From an uncultured Lachnospiraceae bacterium (GTDB lineage: Bacteria > Bacillota > Clostridia > Lachnospirales > Lachnospiraceae), in contig CAJOLO010000005.1 in assembly GCA_905235345.1 (NCBI GenBank), forward strand, positions 1-20,215: a stretch of 20,215 bases of DNA, read 5' to 3'. Of the stretch, positions 1 to 8,846 are shown piece after piece. Positions within the stretch are counted from its first letter, which is position 1; each line of letters starts with the position of its first letter. The notes under the pieces were generated by a model that was not told the DNA's origin, ran no database searches, and worked only from the letters and a program-made list of their open reading frames with translations. Both the position numbers and the translations under genes were made by a program.

Positions 1-510
1 TGGATTTTCTTTAATATATTGTGAACTGATAGGATTGTTCACGTTAGCATTATGTACCATATAGTACCATTTCATAGGTTTTTGGTCAAGTATTATAAAT
101 TCATTTTAATAACATGTTAATCATTTGGTTGTATTCCAAGCCTTTGAAATAAATATACAATATATTGTGTTTTTATAAATGAGATATATTATAATTAGTG
201 AAAATGACAATAAAACCCTTTTGTTTTTAATTAATATATGTTATAATTACTAATATTATTGTTGGTGTTGTGGATGTAAACATTGTTTAGCTGTTTTATT
301 TATATTAAGAATAAGGAGATTTTAATTAATAAGAATGTATTTATAAAAATATAGAAACGATATTAAGAATATTGATATATATGCCGATAAATCATAATAG
401 AGGACTATATTCTTTAGCAATTTTATATAATAATCGGATTATAAAGATAAGATTTTGATTTGTTTACAAAGATAAAATGTCTACTATAATTTTTAAGAGG
501 TGATTGGGAT
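1..510. other. AT-rich upstream region, no gene seen
   Basis: No convincing coding sequence was found on either strand in this very AT-rich stretch. It contains a perfect 12-bp palindrome, ACAATATATTGT, at 157-168. Several TATAAT-like hexamers are present (190-195 and 242-247), but without good -35 partners at the right distance. An isolated AAGGAGA at 313-319 is followed by an ATG at 335 that opens only a three-codon frame, so it is not a gene. The region most likely holds the promoter and a long leader for the surface protein that starts at 511. The gene to the left lies outside the window. Confidence 0.5.
463..490 (+). promoter_or_regulatory. Candidate sigma-A promoter just upstream of the surface-protein gene
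   Basis: TTTACA (463-468), a 16-bp spacer and a perfect TATAAT (485-490) form a good-looking sigma-A promoter. However, the predicted transcription start near 497 would fall inside the ribosome binding site AAGAGGTG (495-502) of the gene starting at 511. Either the mRNA has an unusually short leader, or this is a chance match and the real promoter lies further upstream. Confidence 0.35.
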
Positions 511-3500
511 ATGAATACAAAGAACAGACTTATTCAGAAATTATTGAAGGTAGCTAAAAAACACAAGATTTTAACTTATCCGGTATTAGCATTGGTTGTA
601 ATAATCAGTGCTGTGAGTAATATGTTTTCGTGGAGTACCGGTGCCGGCAAGCGTATCGTTGCTGTTATTATGGTCATGGTGATGTTGGTATCCCAATCTT
701 ATTTTCTGACATCATCTGCAACAGAAGAAATTGATGATGAGGAGACGATACTTGTACAGCAGGAAATTCAGCAGGAAGTTATGAATCAGGAGATTACAGA
801 TGAGAAGGAAGATGAGAATAAAGATCTGGCGGGGGAGGCTTCCGGGGGTGTTAATAAATCAGAGAGCAGGAAAGATATAACCGAAGTTTCTGAAATTTTA
901 TCAGATAATGAGATTTCTGAAGTTGAAGACGAGAATATGAATGAAGGAAATACAGATAATCAGACATCAGGGGATGATTATGCGATTTCGGGAAATCAGG
1001 TTGACAATGATGGTTCTTCATCTGAAGAAACAGAAGTCGAAGATGATGATATCATAGATGAGGAAGAGATAGATTCTAAACTTGACGCAGAGGGTTCTAA
1101 GGAAATAACGGTTTGTTACTGGTATCCAACCAATGATGATAATTCAAGTTTTGCAGATACAACTGATACGATTACATCTATAAGTTATGATTCGACAACC
1201 GCGCTATATTCATATGATGTTTCAGAGAAAGCATCATCAGTTTTGAATACATATAAAACAGGATTGACTTATAATGGTAATGGGTGCTATACATATGAAG
1301 ATCACTGGTACAAAGATAAAACTTATACTTCATACTATACAGAGGCTGAATTAGCGAATTTGACTGCAAGGTCACAGGAGTTGCAGATACATTTGTATGC
1401 TAAGAGAAATTTGGCAAAATACAGAGTTACCATTCTCAAGAATGATGATGGAGATGATCCTGCTTCATTTTCATTTGGTACAGGTGCATCTAATACAAGT
1501 GATACAAGCTGTTATGTGGATATCAATGATGGCAAGGGTACAATTACTCTTGACAATCTTTCAAGACATGGTTACGATCCCAAGACTCCGAGTGTGAGTG
1601 AGGGTTCTGCTGATTTTAATTCAGAAACAGGAACGGCTGTAATAACATTTACAGGAACGAAAGCTGAAAAGCTTGTAACATTGGGATGGACAGGTAAGAC
1701 TTATGATATTACTTATGCATTAAAAAGATCGAGTGATTCCGATACTGTAACAAGATCTGCTCAGTACGGAACTGATTCTACAAGTAAAATTATTGATTTG
1801 GCAGGTACCGCTGAGGAGCCGGAAGGATGGAATTATAAATGTTGGTCTATCGGATTAGGAGATGGTTCGCCTGAAATAACACCGGGAATATCTATTAAAA
1901 ATGCTCAGTTTTCAGAGACTCAATCACTTCAGAAGTATTTATTTGACAATGCTTCAACAACAGTAATTTATCCCAAATATGAATATGCAGGAATTGTTCC
2001 TATAAGGGATAGTGTAGAGTTTCATTATCTACAGGAAAAGAATCATACAGAAGTTGTACAGGTTAAATATGATAAGTCTTCTGCGACAACCTCCAGTACT
2101 AATTTCACGTATGCAATTACTTCAAGTAATGAAGCATCAATTGCTGAGTATGGAATAACAGTTAGTGTTGATAAAAGCGGAATACTATTTACTACCGGAG
2201 AGGAAGGTCCGACTAAGACTACGGGAGCCACACCTATACAGGTCAAATTTCAGGTTACGGATAATAATGGTACACCGGATACCGATGATGATATCCCCTC
2301 GCAGGAATTTACTATTAATTTAACAATAGACCAGCGGTCTGTAACTATTAATCCAATTACGGATAAATCTAATATAAAGCCATATGATGGCAATGATTCT
2401 GCTAAGCTTATTAATACAGTTCTCTCTACGGATGCTGAAGGTGTTACGGTTACATATACTGGTGCACATTATAATTCGGCTAATGTATTTGAGGCAACAT
2501 CTATTATCCTTGAAGGCACTGAGATTAAAGTGGATGGAGATGATGATGGCAGTAAGGCAAAAAACTATGTATTAAATTCAAATTCTGTTGATGGTTCTAT
2601 TCAGAAAAGACCTGTATGGGTTAAAACATCAGCTGTTTTATCTGATTATGATGTGAAATTAGGTTATGTTCGAACCGGAGAGGCAGATCCTGAATATAAG
2701 GTTGAGGAAGATGTAGATAAATCGAATGTTTCTTTTGGTTTATTGGATGGAGATTCAATAGATGATCTTAAGATAGAACTTTCATCAACTCGTACAGATG
2801 TTAGTGTTCCCGGAAAGTACACGGTTGTAGGAAATGCGGCAGATAATACCAATTATGATGTGAGCTATAGTTTAGAGGGAACATTTGATGTAAAACAAGA
2901 ATCTCCTGATGGAAAGTATGCTTATAATGATGGTCTAAACTCAACAGATTGGCATGTGGGTGATTCTGTATCTTTAATTGCTCTTGGTAATAGTGGCTAT
3001 ACTGATGTTTGGTTATATAGAAAGGGAAGTAATATTCCGGATAAGAGTGGTAAATTAGTGGAGGGTGACACAAGGGATTCTGAGCTTATGATTCAACTTC
3101 ATGATGAGAATACCGGTGCCATTACAGCTAAAGCTCCAATTAAGGTATATTATGATGTAACCGCACCATCTTTTGTAGGATATACAATTGAAGAGGTTAT
3201 GATAGATGATTCTCCATATGATTATGCATTAGCTCCGGGACTATATTTCCCGGGACAAGGTAGTGTATTGGACTTCGGAACATATATTAACTCTGAGATT
3301 ACACTTCATATACAATATAAGGATGATACATCAGATGTTGCCGAACTGCATTATGGATTATTTGGACAGTCATCTGATTCTAATACTGTTTTATTTAATA
3401 AAGATACAGGTATAGCAACTATTAAGATATTGCGGTCTGCAATCAATGACGCTGATAATACAAAGGGAATAATAACATGTTATGCGACTGACACTGCAGG

Positions 3501-6261
3501 AGTTAAGAGTGGTGAAACAATATTACGTCCTAAGAATAGTAATAATAATATGTATGAATGGAGTATTGAAAAAGGTGCTCCTGAGGTTAACACACTTATA
3601 ATTTATTCGGGACAATCCAAAAATATTATTGTTTCAGATCAATCAAATGTTCCGGCTGATAAGATGGCATATTATAATCATTGTCAGGCTAATGTTTCAA
3701 TTTCTGATGCTGTATCAGGTCTTGAAAGTATAACATGGCATATTAATAATACTGAGGATACTGTTAATATTCATGATACTCAAAAAGTTGTGTCAGGAAC
3801 ATACTCAAAAGATATTTCAGGCGTGGATTCTGAGATTGTCACAGTATATGCTACAGTAAGAGATAATGCGGGTAATGAAGTTAATACTAATTCAGTTACA
3901 TTTAAGCTTGATGATGTTGAACCTAATCTTACCGTTAAATACGATGATAAAGTATGGACTGATCAAACTACGATTATATTTACTACATCGGATGATTTAA
4001 GTGGTGTTGATTATGCCAAGGTTACGGATGCTGATGGTAATACAATTGATTGTAATTTAGGTAAACCGGATGTTGATGGTAATTATACCGCATCATTCAA
4101 TGCAACTACTAAAGGTACATATTCGGTTATTGTTTCGGATAAAGCAGGAAATATCACTGAATGGAATAAAAATATTGAAAAAATTTCCACGGTTAAACCG
4201 GAATGTCCTACAATAATAATTTCTCCAGCAGAACCTAGCGGTGAAAACGGTTGGTATAATTCGAAAGATGCTAAACCAAATGTAACAATAGAAGTTGATA
4301 AATTTACATCGGATGATACACCGGTGACGGCTAAGTATCGTATGTGGAAAGAAGGAGAGACAGGATATAATGATACTGATATAACTGGTGAGTCGATTGA
4401 TGTACCTGTTATTGACGAGGGCGTTTTCAATATTAAAGCATGGGTAAATAGTTTATCCGGTGTTGAATGTGACGATTATAATAATCATGTAGAAGTTGTT
4501 AAAGTTGACAGAACTGCTCCCGATATATCAATAAGTACAGAAAAAGGAGCGGAATCTTCAGTAATTGTCAACTTTATCGTAACAGATAATATCAGTGGTG
4601 TAAATGTTGATTCTATATCTGTTGAGCATAATGGCATTCTTGCAGATATTACAAAGGAAGAGACTTCAGATGGTGTTGTAGGATCTTTTGAAATTAATGA
4701 AACAGGTAATTATTCTATTAAGGCTACGGATAATGCCGGTAATATATCTGATGAGGCTGCATTTTCTCCTATGAGTCTTAAGATTAAATCGGTTACCAAT
4801 ATTACTGATAACAGTGCTACGATAGCAGCTAATGTGATTAAAGGGACATTTGATATTACATCAGCAGCAATTTCCTACAGGAAATATTCTGACGATGAAT
4901 ATAAAGAGGCAGAGACGATTGTTAATATCGATCCGACAACAGGTAATGCAGCAGTATCGACGGCTCTTTCTGAACTTGAGCCTGCTACAGCTTATGTGTT
5001 TAAGGTTATAGCTACATCCGATGCTAATGAAGTGTTAGAGTATGAGGGATATTTTAAGACATTATCTACTGATCAGAGCGGTATATCTGTGAATGGTACT
5101 GCAAGATATTCTTCGGAAAGGAGCGGTGATATAACAGTTGGTTTATTTGAAGGTAATGTTTGCTTAATGGCTGAAGATATTGAAGCCGGCAATGAATTTT
5201 CATTTAACAATGTTCCTAATGGCAATTATAATATTATTGCTACAGATGGTACATATTCCAAAACTGTAAGAGTTCTGATAGAGGACGGAATGATTGTATA
5301 TCCTACACAGTATCTGGACATTGTTCTTTCGGGTAAGAATACATCTGTGGCCTTAACAACTGAGAGTACTCCGGGAATTTCTGTTGATGATATGGACACT
5401 ATTTTCCTTAATGATTCAGTCAACTTTACAACGGATGACAGTGAACTTATTGATGCGGGTGGAACTGTTGAATTTAAGTTATATGCTACATTGATGACAG
5501 TATCCGCTGTATCTGCTGATGAAATTTCTGCGATGTATGCGGTTACTGATAATGATAAGGTTGTTGGAGCATATCTTGATCTCTCGCTTTATAAGATTGT
5601 TACAGGTGCGGATGGAGCTGTTGACAGAAAACGTGTAACCAATCTGGCAAATCCGGCGCATATATCTGTTACAATACCTCTTGGAGAATTGGCAGGTAAG
5701 TCCGGTCTTGAGGTTGTAAGAATTCATAATGACGGAGAGAACTTTATAGGTGCATCGCTTACAGATCAGGACAGTAATCCGGCCACATATACTATAACAA
5801 CAGATCAGTTTTCAACTTATGCTGTATTATATAGTATTGAGGATAAATCTGTTACGACTGAGCAAACACCTACAGAGTCAACAGAAACTGTGGAGCCGAT
5901 ATCTGAGCCTGCTACTACCGAGAAGCCGATGCCAGAAAAAACTACTACAGAGCAGAGTAATGTTACTACTGTTGGACAGACCGTTTCAACTGTATCAGGT
6001 CATCAGGAAACAGTATATCAGCCTGTCCCTGAAAGTGCATACGATGATGAGGATGACGAGGATGATGATGAAGTTAAAAAGATAAAGAAAAAGACCAGTA
6101 AACCGAAAGCATCTAATTCGACTTCTGTCGGTTCGCTTACAAGTTCAGGTTCTGCTAAGACAGGTGATGAAACTCCGATTGTTTTAATATTGGTATTAGG
6201 GATGATATCAGTATGTGGAGTGTTGGTTTTGCGAAGAAAATTAAAGAATATGGATGAATAA
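511..6261 (+). CDS. Giant multidomain cell-surface protein (1,916 aa) with KTGD-type C-terminal anchor
   Basis: A large secreted, wall- or membrane-anchored protein, probably a surface adhesin or scaffold; its ligand is unknown. The start at 511 has AAGAGGTG eight bases upstream. The N-terminus has two hydrophobic segments (about 21-39 and 49-66), the second resembling a signal peptide ending in SSA at 70. A very acidic Asp/Glu/Ser linker follows (71-195). Residues about 608-703 look like a YDG domain (KPYDGN, then a closing KRPVWV), and a related MBG-like domain may follow to about 797. Bacterial Ig-like domains with the DxAGN signature appear at about 1134-1225 and 1332-1420, a fibronectin-III-like domain at about 1424-1515, and a carboxypeptidase-regulatory-like beta domain at about 1524-1615. 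Then come a Thr/Glu/Pro linker, an Asp/Glu tract, a Lys stretch, SAKTGDETP (1881-1889), a membrane helix (1890-1907) and RRK. That ending is a sorting-signal layout lacking the usual LP. Domain names rest on motif recognition by eye. Confidence 0.85.
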   Translation: MNTKNRLIQKLLKVAKKHKILTYPVLALVVIISAVSNMFSWSTGAGKRIVAVIMVMVMLVSQSYFLTSSATEEIDDEETILVQQEIQQEVMNQEITDEKEDENKDLAGEASGGVNKSESRKDITEVSEILSDNEISEVEDENMNEGNTDNQTSGDDYAISGNQVDNDGSSSEETEVEDDDIIDEEEIDSKLDAEGSKEITVCYWYPTNDDNSSFADTTDTITSISYDSTTALYSYDVSEKASSVLNTYKTGLTYNGNGCYTYEDHWYKDKTYTSYYTEAELANLTARSQELQIHLYAKRNLAKYRVTILKNDDGDDPASFSFGTGASNTSDTSCYVDINDGKGTITLDNLSRHGYDPKTPSVSEGSADFNSETGTAVITFTGTKAEKLVTLGWTGKTYDITYALKRSSDSDTVTRSAQYGTDSTSKIIDLAGTAEEPEGWNYKCWSIGLGDGSPEITPGISIKNAQFSETQSLQKYLFDNASTTVIYPKYEYAGIVPIRDSVEFHYLQEKNHTEVVQVKYDKSSATTSSTNFTYAITSSNEASIAEYGITVSVDKSGILFTTGEEGPTKTTGATPIQVKFQVTDNNGTPDTDDDIPSQEFTINLTIDQRSVTINPITDKSNIKPYDGNDSAKLINTVLSTDAEGVTVTYTGAHYNSANVFEATSIILEGTEIKVDGDDDGSKAKNYVLNSNSVDGSIQKRPVWVKTSAVLSDYDVKLGYVRTGEADPEYKVEEDVDKSNVSFGLLDGDSIDDLKIELSSTRTDVSVPGKYTVVGNAADNTNYDVSYSLEGTFDVKQESPDGKYAYNDGLNSTDWHVGDSVSLIALGNSGYTDVWLYRKGSNIPDKSGKLVEGDTRDSELMIQLHDENTGAITAKAPIKVYYDVTAPSFVGYTIEEVMIDDSPYDYALAPGLYFPGQGSVLDFGTYINSEITLHIQYKDDTSDVAELHYGLFGQSSDSNTVLFNKDTGIATIKILRSAINDADNTKGIITCYATDTAGVKSGETILRPKNSNNNMYEWSIEKGAPEVNTLIIYSGQSKNIIVSDQSNVPADKMAYYNHCQANVSISDAVSGLESITWHINNTEDTVNIHDTQKVVSGTYSKDISGVDSEIVTVYATVRDNAGNEVNTNSVTFKLDDVEPNLTVKYDDKVWTDQTTIIFTTSDDLSGVDYAKVTDADGNTIDCNLGKPDVDGNYTASFNATTKGTYSVIVSDKAGNITEWNKNIEKISTVKPECPTIIISPAEPSGENGWYNSKDAKPNVTIEVDKFTSDDTPVTAKYRMWKEGETGYNDTDITGESIDVPVIDEGVFNIKAWVNSLSGVECDDYNNHVEVVKVDRTAPDISISTEKGAESSVIVNFIVTDNISGVNVDSISVEHNGILADITKEETSDGVVGSFEINETGNYSIKATDNAGNISDEAAFSPMSLKIKSVTNITDNSATIAANVIKGTFDITSAAISYRKYSDDEYKEAETIVNIDPTTGNAAVSTALSELEPATAYVFKVIATSDANEVLEYEGYFKTLSTDQSGISVNGTARYSSERSGDITVGLFEGNVCLMAEDIEAGNEFSFNNVPNGNYNIIATDGTYSKTVRVLIEDGMIVYPTQYLDIVLSGKNTSVALTTESTPGISVDDMDTIFLNDSVNFTTDDSELIDAGGTVEFKLYATLMTVSAVSADEISAMYAVTDNDKVVGAYLDLSLYKIVTGADGAVDRKRVTNLANPAHISVTIPLGELAGKSGLEVVRIHNDGENFIGASLTDQDSNPATYTITTDQFSTYAVLYSIEDKSVTTEQTPTESTETVEPISEPATTEKPMPEKTTTEQSNVTTVGQTVSTVSGHQETVYQPVPESAYDDEDDEDDDEVKKIKKKTSKPKASNSTSVGSLTSSGSAKTGDETPIVLILVLGMISVCGVLVLRRKLKNMDE

Positions 6262-6307
6262 TGATTTAAAATAATATATCATGGAATTAATTTCCTTAAT
6301 ATATTTA

Positions 6308-6376
6308 AGTTCCCTGCAAATACTATTTTCAAGACATGAGAGTGTCTTAAATATAAAAATAGATTTGGAGGGAACT
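6308..6376 (+). promoter_or_regulatory. Possible RBS-sequestering stem in the leader of the spore-protein gene
   Basis: AGTTCCCT (6308-6315) is perfectly complementary to AGGGAACT (6369-6376). The latter overlaps the Shine-Dalgarno sequence TGGAGGG (6366-6372) of the gene starting at 6380. Between the arms lies a nested hairpin, AAGACA (6331-6336) with TGTCTT (6343-6348). Folding would occlude the ribosome binding site. Its formation in vivo is inference, and it requires transcription to start upstream of 6308. A weak sigma-G-like TGAATA at 6255-6260 lies upstream but has no good -10 at normal spacing. Confidence 0.3.
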
Positions 6377-6379
6377 GTT

Positions 6380-6568
6380 ATGTCAAACAATTCTAGTAAG
6401 AAGTCAGACGCAATGAACAGATTCAAAATGGAGTGTGCATCAGAAGTAGGTGTTTCTTTAAAGAACGGATACAATGGTGATCTTACTTCACGTGAGACGG
6501 GTTCTGTTGGTGGACAGATGACTAAGAAGCTTGTAGAGGCTCAGATGAATCAGATTGCCGGTAAGTAA
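6380..6568 (+). CDS. Alpha/beta-type small acid-soluble spore protein (62 aa)
   Basis: Binds and protects DNA in the dormant spore and is degraded by the GPR protease at germination to supply amino acids. The ATG at 6380 was chosen over a longer in-frame opening because TGGAGGG lies seven bases upstream and the family fold begins here. Family hallmarks are NRFKMECASEVGV (about 13-25, the region of the GPR cleavage site) and GYNGDLTSRETGSVGGQM (30-47), the conserved DNA-binding segment. The usual family length is 60-75 residues. Cys19 lies directly after Glu18, where GPR normally cuts before a hydrophobic residue, which is unusual in a family generally lacking cysteine. The gene sits between an unrelated surface protein and tig and is followed by its own terminator, so it is probably monocistronic and expressed in the forespore. 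It shows that the organism is, or descends from, a spore former. Confidence 0.95.
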   Translation: MSNNSSKKSDAMNRFKMECASEVGVSLKNGYNGDLTSRETGSVGGQMTKKLVEAQMNQIAGK

Positions 6569-6637
6569 GCTATTATTTGTTGATTTAATCAATGGGTAGT
6601 ATATTACAGAACGCTAATTTAATTCTGAACAAAATGT

Positions 6638-6673
6638 CATAAACATTAAGCCGTTTGGAAATATGTGTTTATG
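6638..6673. repeat. Inverted repeat upstream of the spore-protein terminator
   Basis: CATAAACA (6638-6645) and TGTTTATG (6666-6673) form an 8-bp inverted repeat with a 20-nt loop, ending one base before the stem of the rho-independent terminator. It may simply stabilise the 3' end of the spore-protein mRNA. Confidence 0.3.
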
Positions 6674-6674
6674 G

Positions 6675-6720
6675 AAAAGGTCGTAATTTGTTATAAAACA
6701 TGTTACGGCCTTTTGTTTTA
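6675..6720 (+). terminator. Rho-independent terminator after the spore-protein gene
   Basis: AAAAGGTCGTAA (6675-6686) pairs with TTACGGCCTTTT (6703-6714) over 12 positions with one G-U pair, followed by a T-rich run (TTTTGTTTTA). The loop can pair further through TGTT/AACA. It separates the spore-protein gene from tig. Confidence 0.8.
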
Positions 6721-6740
6721 AATTTTAACTTAAAAAAAAC

Positions 6741-6770
6741 TTTACATATATGGTTACAGCATGCTATAAT
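6741..6770 (+). promoter_or_regulatory. Sigma-A promoter for tig (extended -10)
   Basis: TTTACA (6741-6746), an 18-bp spacer and a perfect TATAAT (6765-6770) preceded by TGC give an extended -10 promoter. The predicted start near 6777 leaves a leader of about 80 nt before tig. No CIRCE or CtsR operator is visible around it, so the classical heat-shock repressors do not appear to act here. Confidence 0.75.
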
Positions 6771-6857
6771 GTACTGAATTGTGCAGACTGAAAGTTTGTA
6801 TATGCATTATGATTTATAAAAATACAAAGATATATTTTTAAGGAGGAATTGTTAAAG

Positions 6858-8144
6858 ATGAGTTTAACAGTGGAAAATCTAGAGAAAAATATGGCAAAGC
6901 TTACCATTACGGTACCTGCTGAGGATTTTATTGAGGGAATGAAGACTTCTTATAATAAACGTAAGAGCAGTTTTTCGGTTCCCGGATTCCGAAAGGGAAA
7001 GGTTCCTCAGAACTATTTGGAGAAGGCTTATGGTCCGGAATTGTTCTATGAGGATGCTGCTAATTCATGTATCGATAAGACATATGGAGATGCTATGGAA
7101 GAAAGCGGTTTGGATATTGTTTCACGTGCAGAGATAGATGTTGTTCAGATGGAAAAAGGTAAAGAGTTTATATACACTGCAACAGTTGCAGTTAAGCCTG
7201 AAGTTACACTCGGAGATTATAAGGGTATTGAGATTGAAAAGATTGATACTGAAGTGACTGACGAGGATATCGAGGCTGCACTTCTTAATGAACAGAAGCA
7301 GAATGCAAGAAGCATTCCTGTAGAAGACAGACCGGCTAAGCTTGATGATGAAGTTACACTTGACTTTGAGGGCTTTATTGACGGAGTTGCATTTGAAGGC
7401 GGAAAAGGAGAGAATTACCAGTTAAAGCTTGGCTCTCATTCATTCATAGATACTTTCGAGGATCAGATTGTAGGAAAGAGTATCGGTGATGAATTTGATG
7501 TGAATGTTACATTTCCTGAGGATTATCAGGCTGAAGAGCTTGCCGGAAAGCCTGCTTTATTCAAGTGTAAGTTGAATGGTATTAAAGAGACACAGCTTCC
7601 GGAATTAGATGATGATTTTGCTTCTGACGTTTCGGAATTTGATACTTTAGATGAATACAAGGATGATTTGAAGGCAACACTCAAGGTTAAGAAGGAGAAA
7701 GATGCAAAGAACGAGAAGGAAAGCCTTGTTGTTGATAAGATTATAGAGAATGCCGAGATGGATATTCCTGAACCTATGATCAATACTCAGAAAGAGCAGA
7801 TGCTTAACGAATTTGCTCAGCAGTTAAGCTATCAGGGACTTTCCATTGATCAGTATTTCCAATTTTCAGGTATGACTAAAGAGAAGTTTATGGAGACGGC
7901 AGAACCTGAGGCTTTAAGACGTATCAAATCACGTCTTGTATTAGAGGCAGTTGCCAAAGCAGAAAATATCGAGGTTAGCGAAGATGACCTTAACGAAGAG
8001 CTTGACAAGATGGCAGAAGCTTATCAGATGGAGGCTGATAAGTTAAAAGAGCTTATAGGTGAAGATGAGAAAAAATCAATCAAGCTTGATATTGCTGTAC
8101 AGAAGGCTGTTGATCTTGTTAGAGATGCTGCTATTGAAAAATAA
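6858..8144 (+). CDS. tig: Trigger factor, ribosome-associated chaperone and prolyl isomerase
   Basis: Binds the 50S subunit at the peptide exit tunnel and shields and folds nascent chains in the cytoplasm. The protein is 428 aa, normal for the family. The ATG at 6858 is preferred to an in-frame TTG at 6849 because AAGGAGG (6840-6846) lies 11 bases before the ATG but only two before the TTG. The ribosome-docking signature GFRKGKVP is at residues 43-50. The FKBP-like peptidyl-prolyl isomerase domain spans about 160-244, with the helical substrate-binding C-terminal domain after it. It heads a + strand block; clpP begins 23 bases downstream with its own AGGAGG, so the two are probably cotranscribed from the promoter at 6741-6770. 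The tig-clpP-clpX order is conserved widely in bacteria. Confidence 0.97.
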   Translation: MSLTVENLEKNMAKLTITVPAEDFIEGMKTSYNKRKSSFSVPGFRKGKVPQNYLEKAYGPELFYEDAANSCIDKTYGDAMEESGLDIVSRAEIDVVQMEKGKEFIYTATVAVKPEVTLGDYKGIEIEKIDTEVTDEDIEAALLNEQKQNARSIPVEDRPAKLDDEVTLDFEGFIDGVAFEGGKGENYQLKLGSHSFIDTFEDQIVGKSIGDEFDVNVTFPEDYQAEELAGKPALFKCKLNGIKETQLPELDDDFASDVSEFDTLDEYKDDLKATLKVKKEKDAKNEKESLVVDKIIENAEMDIPEPMINTQKEQMLNEFAQQLSYQGLSIDQYFQFSGMTKEKFMETAEPEALRRIKSRLVLEAVAKAENIEVSEDDLNEELDKMAEAYQMEADKLKELIGEDEKKSIKLDIAVQKAVDLVRDAAIEK

Positions 8145-8167
8145 AATTAAAACAGGAGGATATAAGC

Positions 8168-8779
8168 ATGAGTTTAGTTCCTTATGTCATTGAACAGACC
8201 AGTCGTGGTGAACGTTCTTATGATATTTATTCAAGGTTACTTAAAGAACGTATTATTTTCTTGGGTGAAGAGGTTAATGATACAACTGCGAGTCTTGTGG
8301 TTGCACAGCTTCTTTTCCTTGAATCTGAGGATCCTAAGAAAGATATTCATTTTTATATTAATAGTCCGGGAGGATCTATCTCGGCAGGTTTTGCTATATT
8401 TGATACAATGAATTATATCAAATGTGATGTATCTACTATATGTCTTGGTATGGCGGCAAGCATGGGAGCATTCCTTCTTGCAGGCGGTGCTCCGGGTAAG
8501 CGTATGGCACTTCCTAATGCTGAGATAATGATTCATCAGCCTATGGGTGGTATGCCGAGTGGCAGTCAGGCAAGTGATATGAAGATTGCTACAGAGCATA
8601 TTCTGCGTAAGAAGAAACAATTGAATGAGATTTTGGCAAAAGAGACAGGTAAGCCAATCGAGATAATTGAGAAGGATACGGATCGTGATAATTGGCTTTC
8701 TGCAGATGAGGCAAAGGAATATGGTCTCATTGATGTAGTAATTGAGAATCGTGAGGAGCTTTTAAGTAAGGATCTGTAA
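8168..8779 (+). CDS. clpP: ATP-dependent Clp protease proteolytic subunit
   Basis: Serine peptidase that forms the tetradecameric barrel of ClpXP (and ClpAP or ClpCP) in the cytoplasm. At 203 aa it is the usual size. The catalytic triad is intact: Ser98 in GMAASMG, His123 in MIHQPMGG and Asp172 in DTDRDNW, the positions seen in Bacillus ClpP. The start at 8168 has AGGAGG (8154-8159) eight bases upstream. It lies 23 bases after tig and 118 bases before clpX, its unfoldase partner. There is no heat-shock operator of the CtsR or HrcA type that I can see in front of it. Confidence 0.98.
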   Translation: MSLVPYVIEQTSRGERSYDIYSRLLKERIIFLGEEVNDTTASLVVAQLLFLESEDPKKDIHFYINSPGGSISAGFAIFDTMNYIKCDVSTICLGMAASMGAFLLAGGAPGKRMALPNAEIMIHQPMGGMPSGSQASDMKIATEHILRKKKQLNEILAKETGKPIEIIEKDTDRDNWLSADEAKEYGLIDVVIENREELLSKDL

Positions 8780-8846
8780 GATTTTATCGGAATAAGAAAA
8801 AGCTTTTGGAACTGTATTATAGTAATTATTAATAATATATGGGTGA

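Noticed and set aside
335..346. Leader peptide after AAGGAGA in the upstream region
   Set aside because: The frame from the ATG at 335 is only three codons long.
6331..6348. AAGACA/TGTCTT hairpin as terminator of the surface-protein gene
   Set aside because: It has only six pairs and no T run; it is better explained as part of the spore-protein leader.
6281..6379. Longer N-terminal extension of the spore protein
   Set aside because: The in-frame extension matches nothing in the family, and a strong ribosome binding site precedes the ATG at 6380.
6849..6857. TTG start for trigger factor
   Set aside because: It is only two bases from AAGGAGG; the ATG at 6858 has proper spacing and gives the usual MSLTVEN-like start.
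6690..8170. Heat-shock operators (CIRCE or CtsR boxes) before tig and clpP
   Set aside because: I searched by eye for TTAGCACTC/GAGTGCTAA and the GGTCAAA tandem repeat and found neither.
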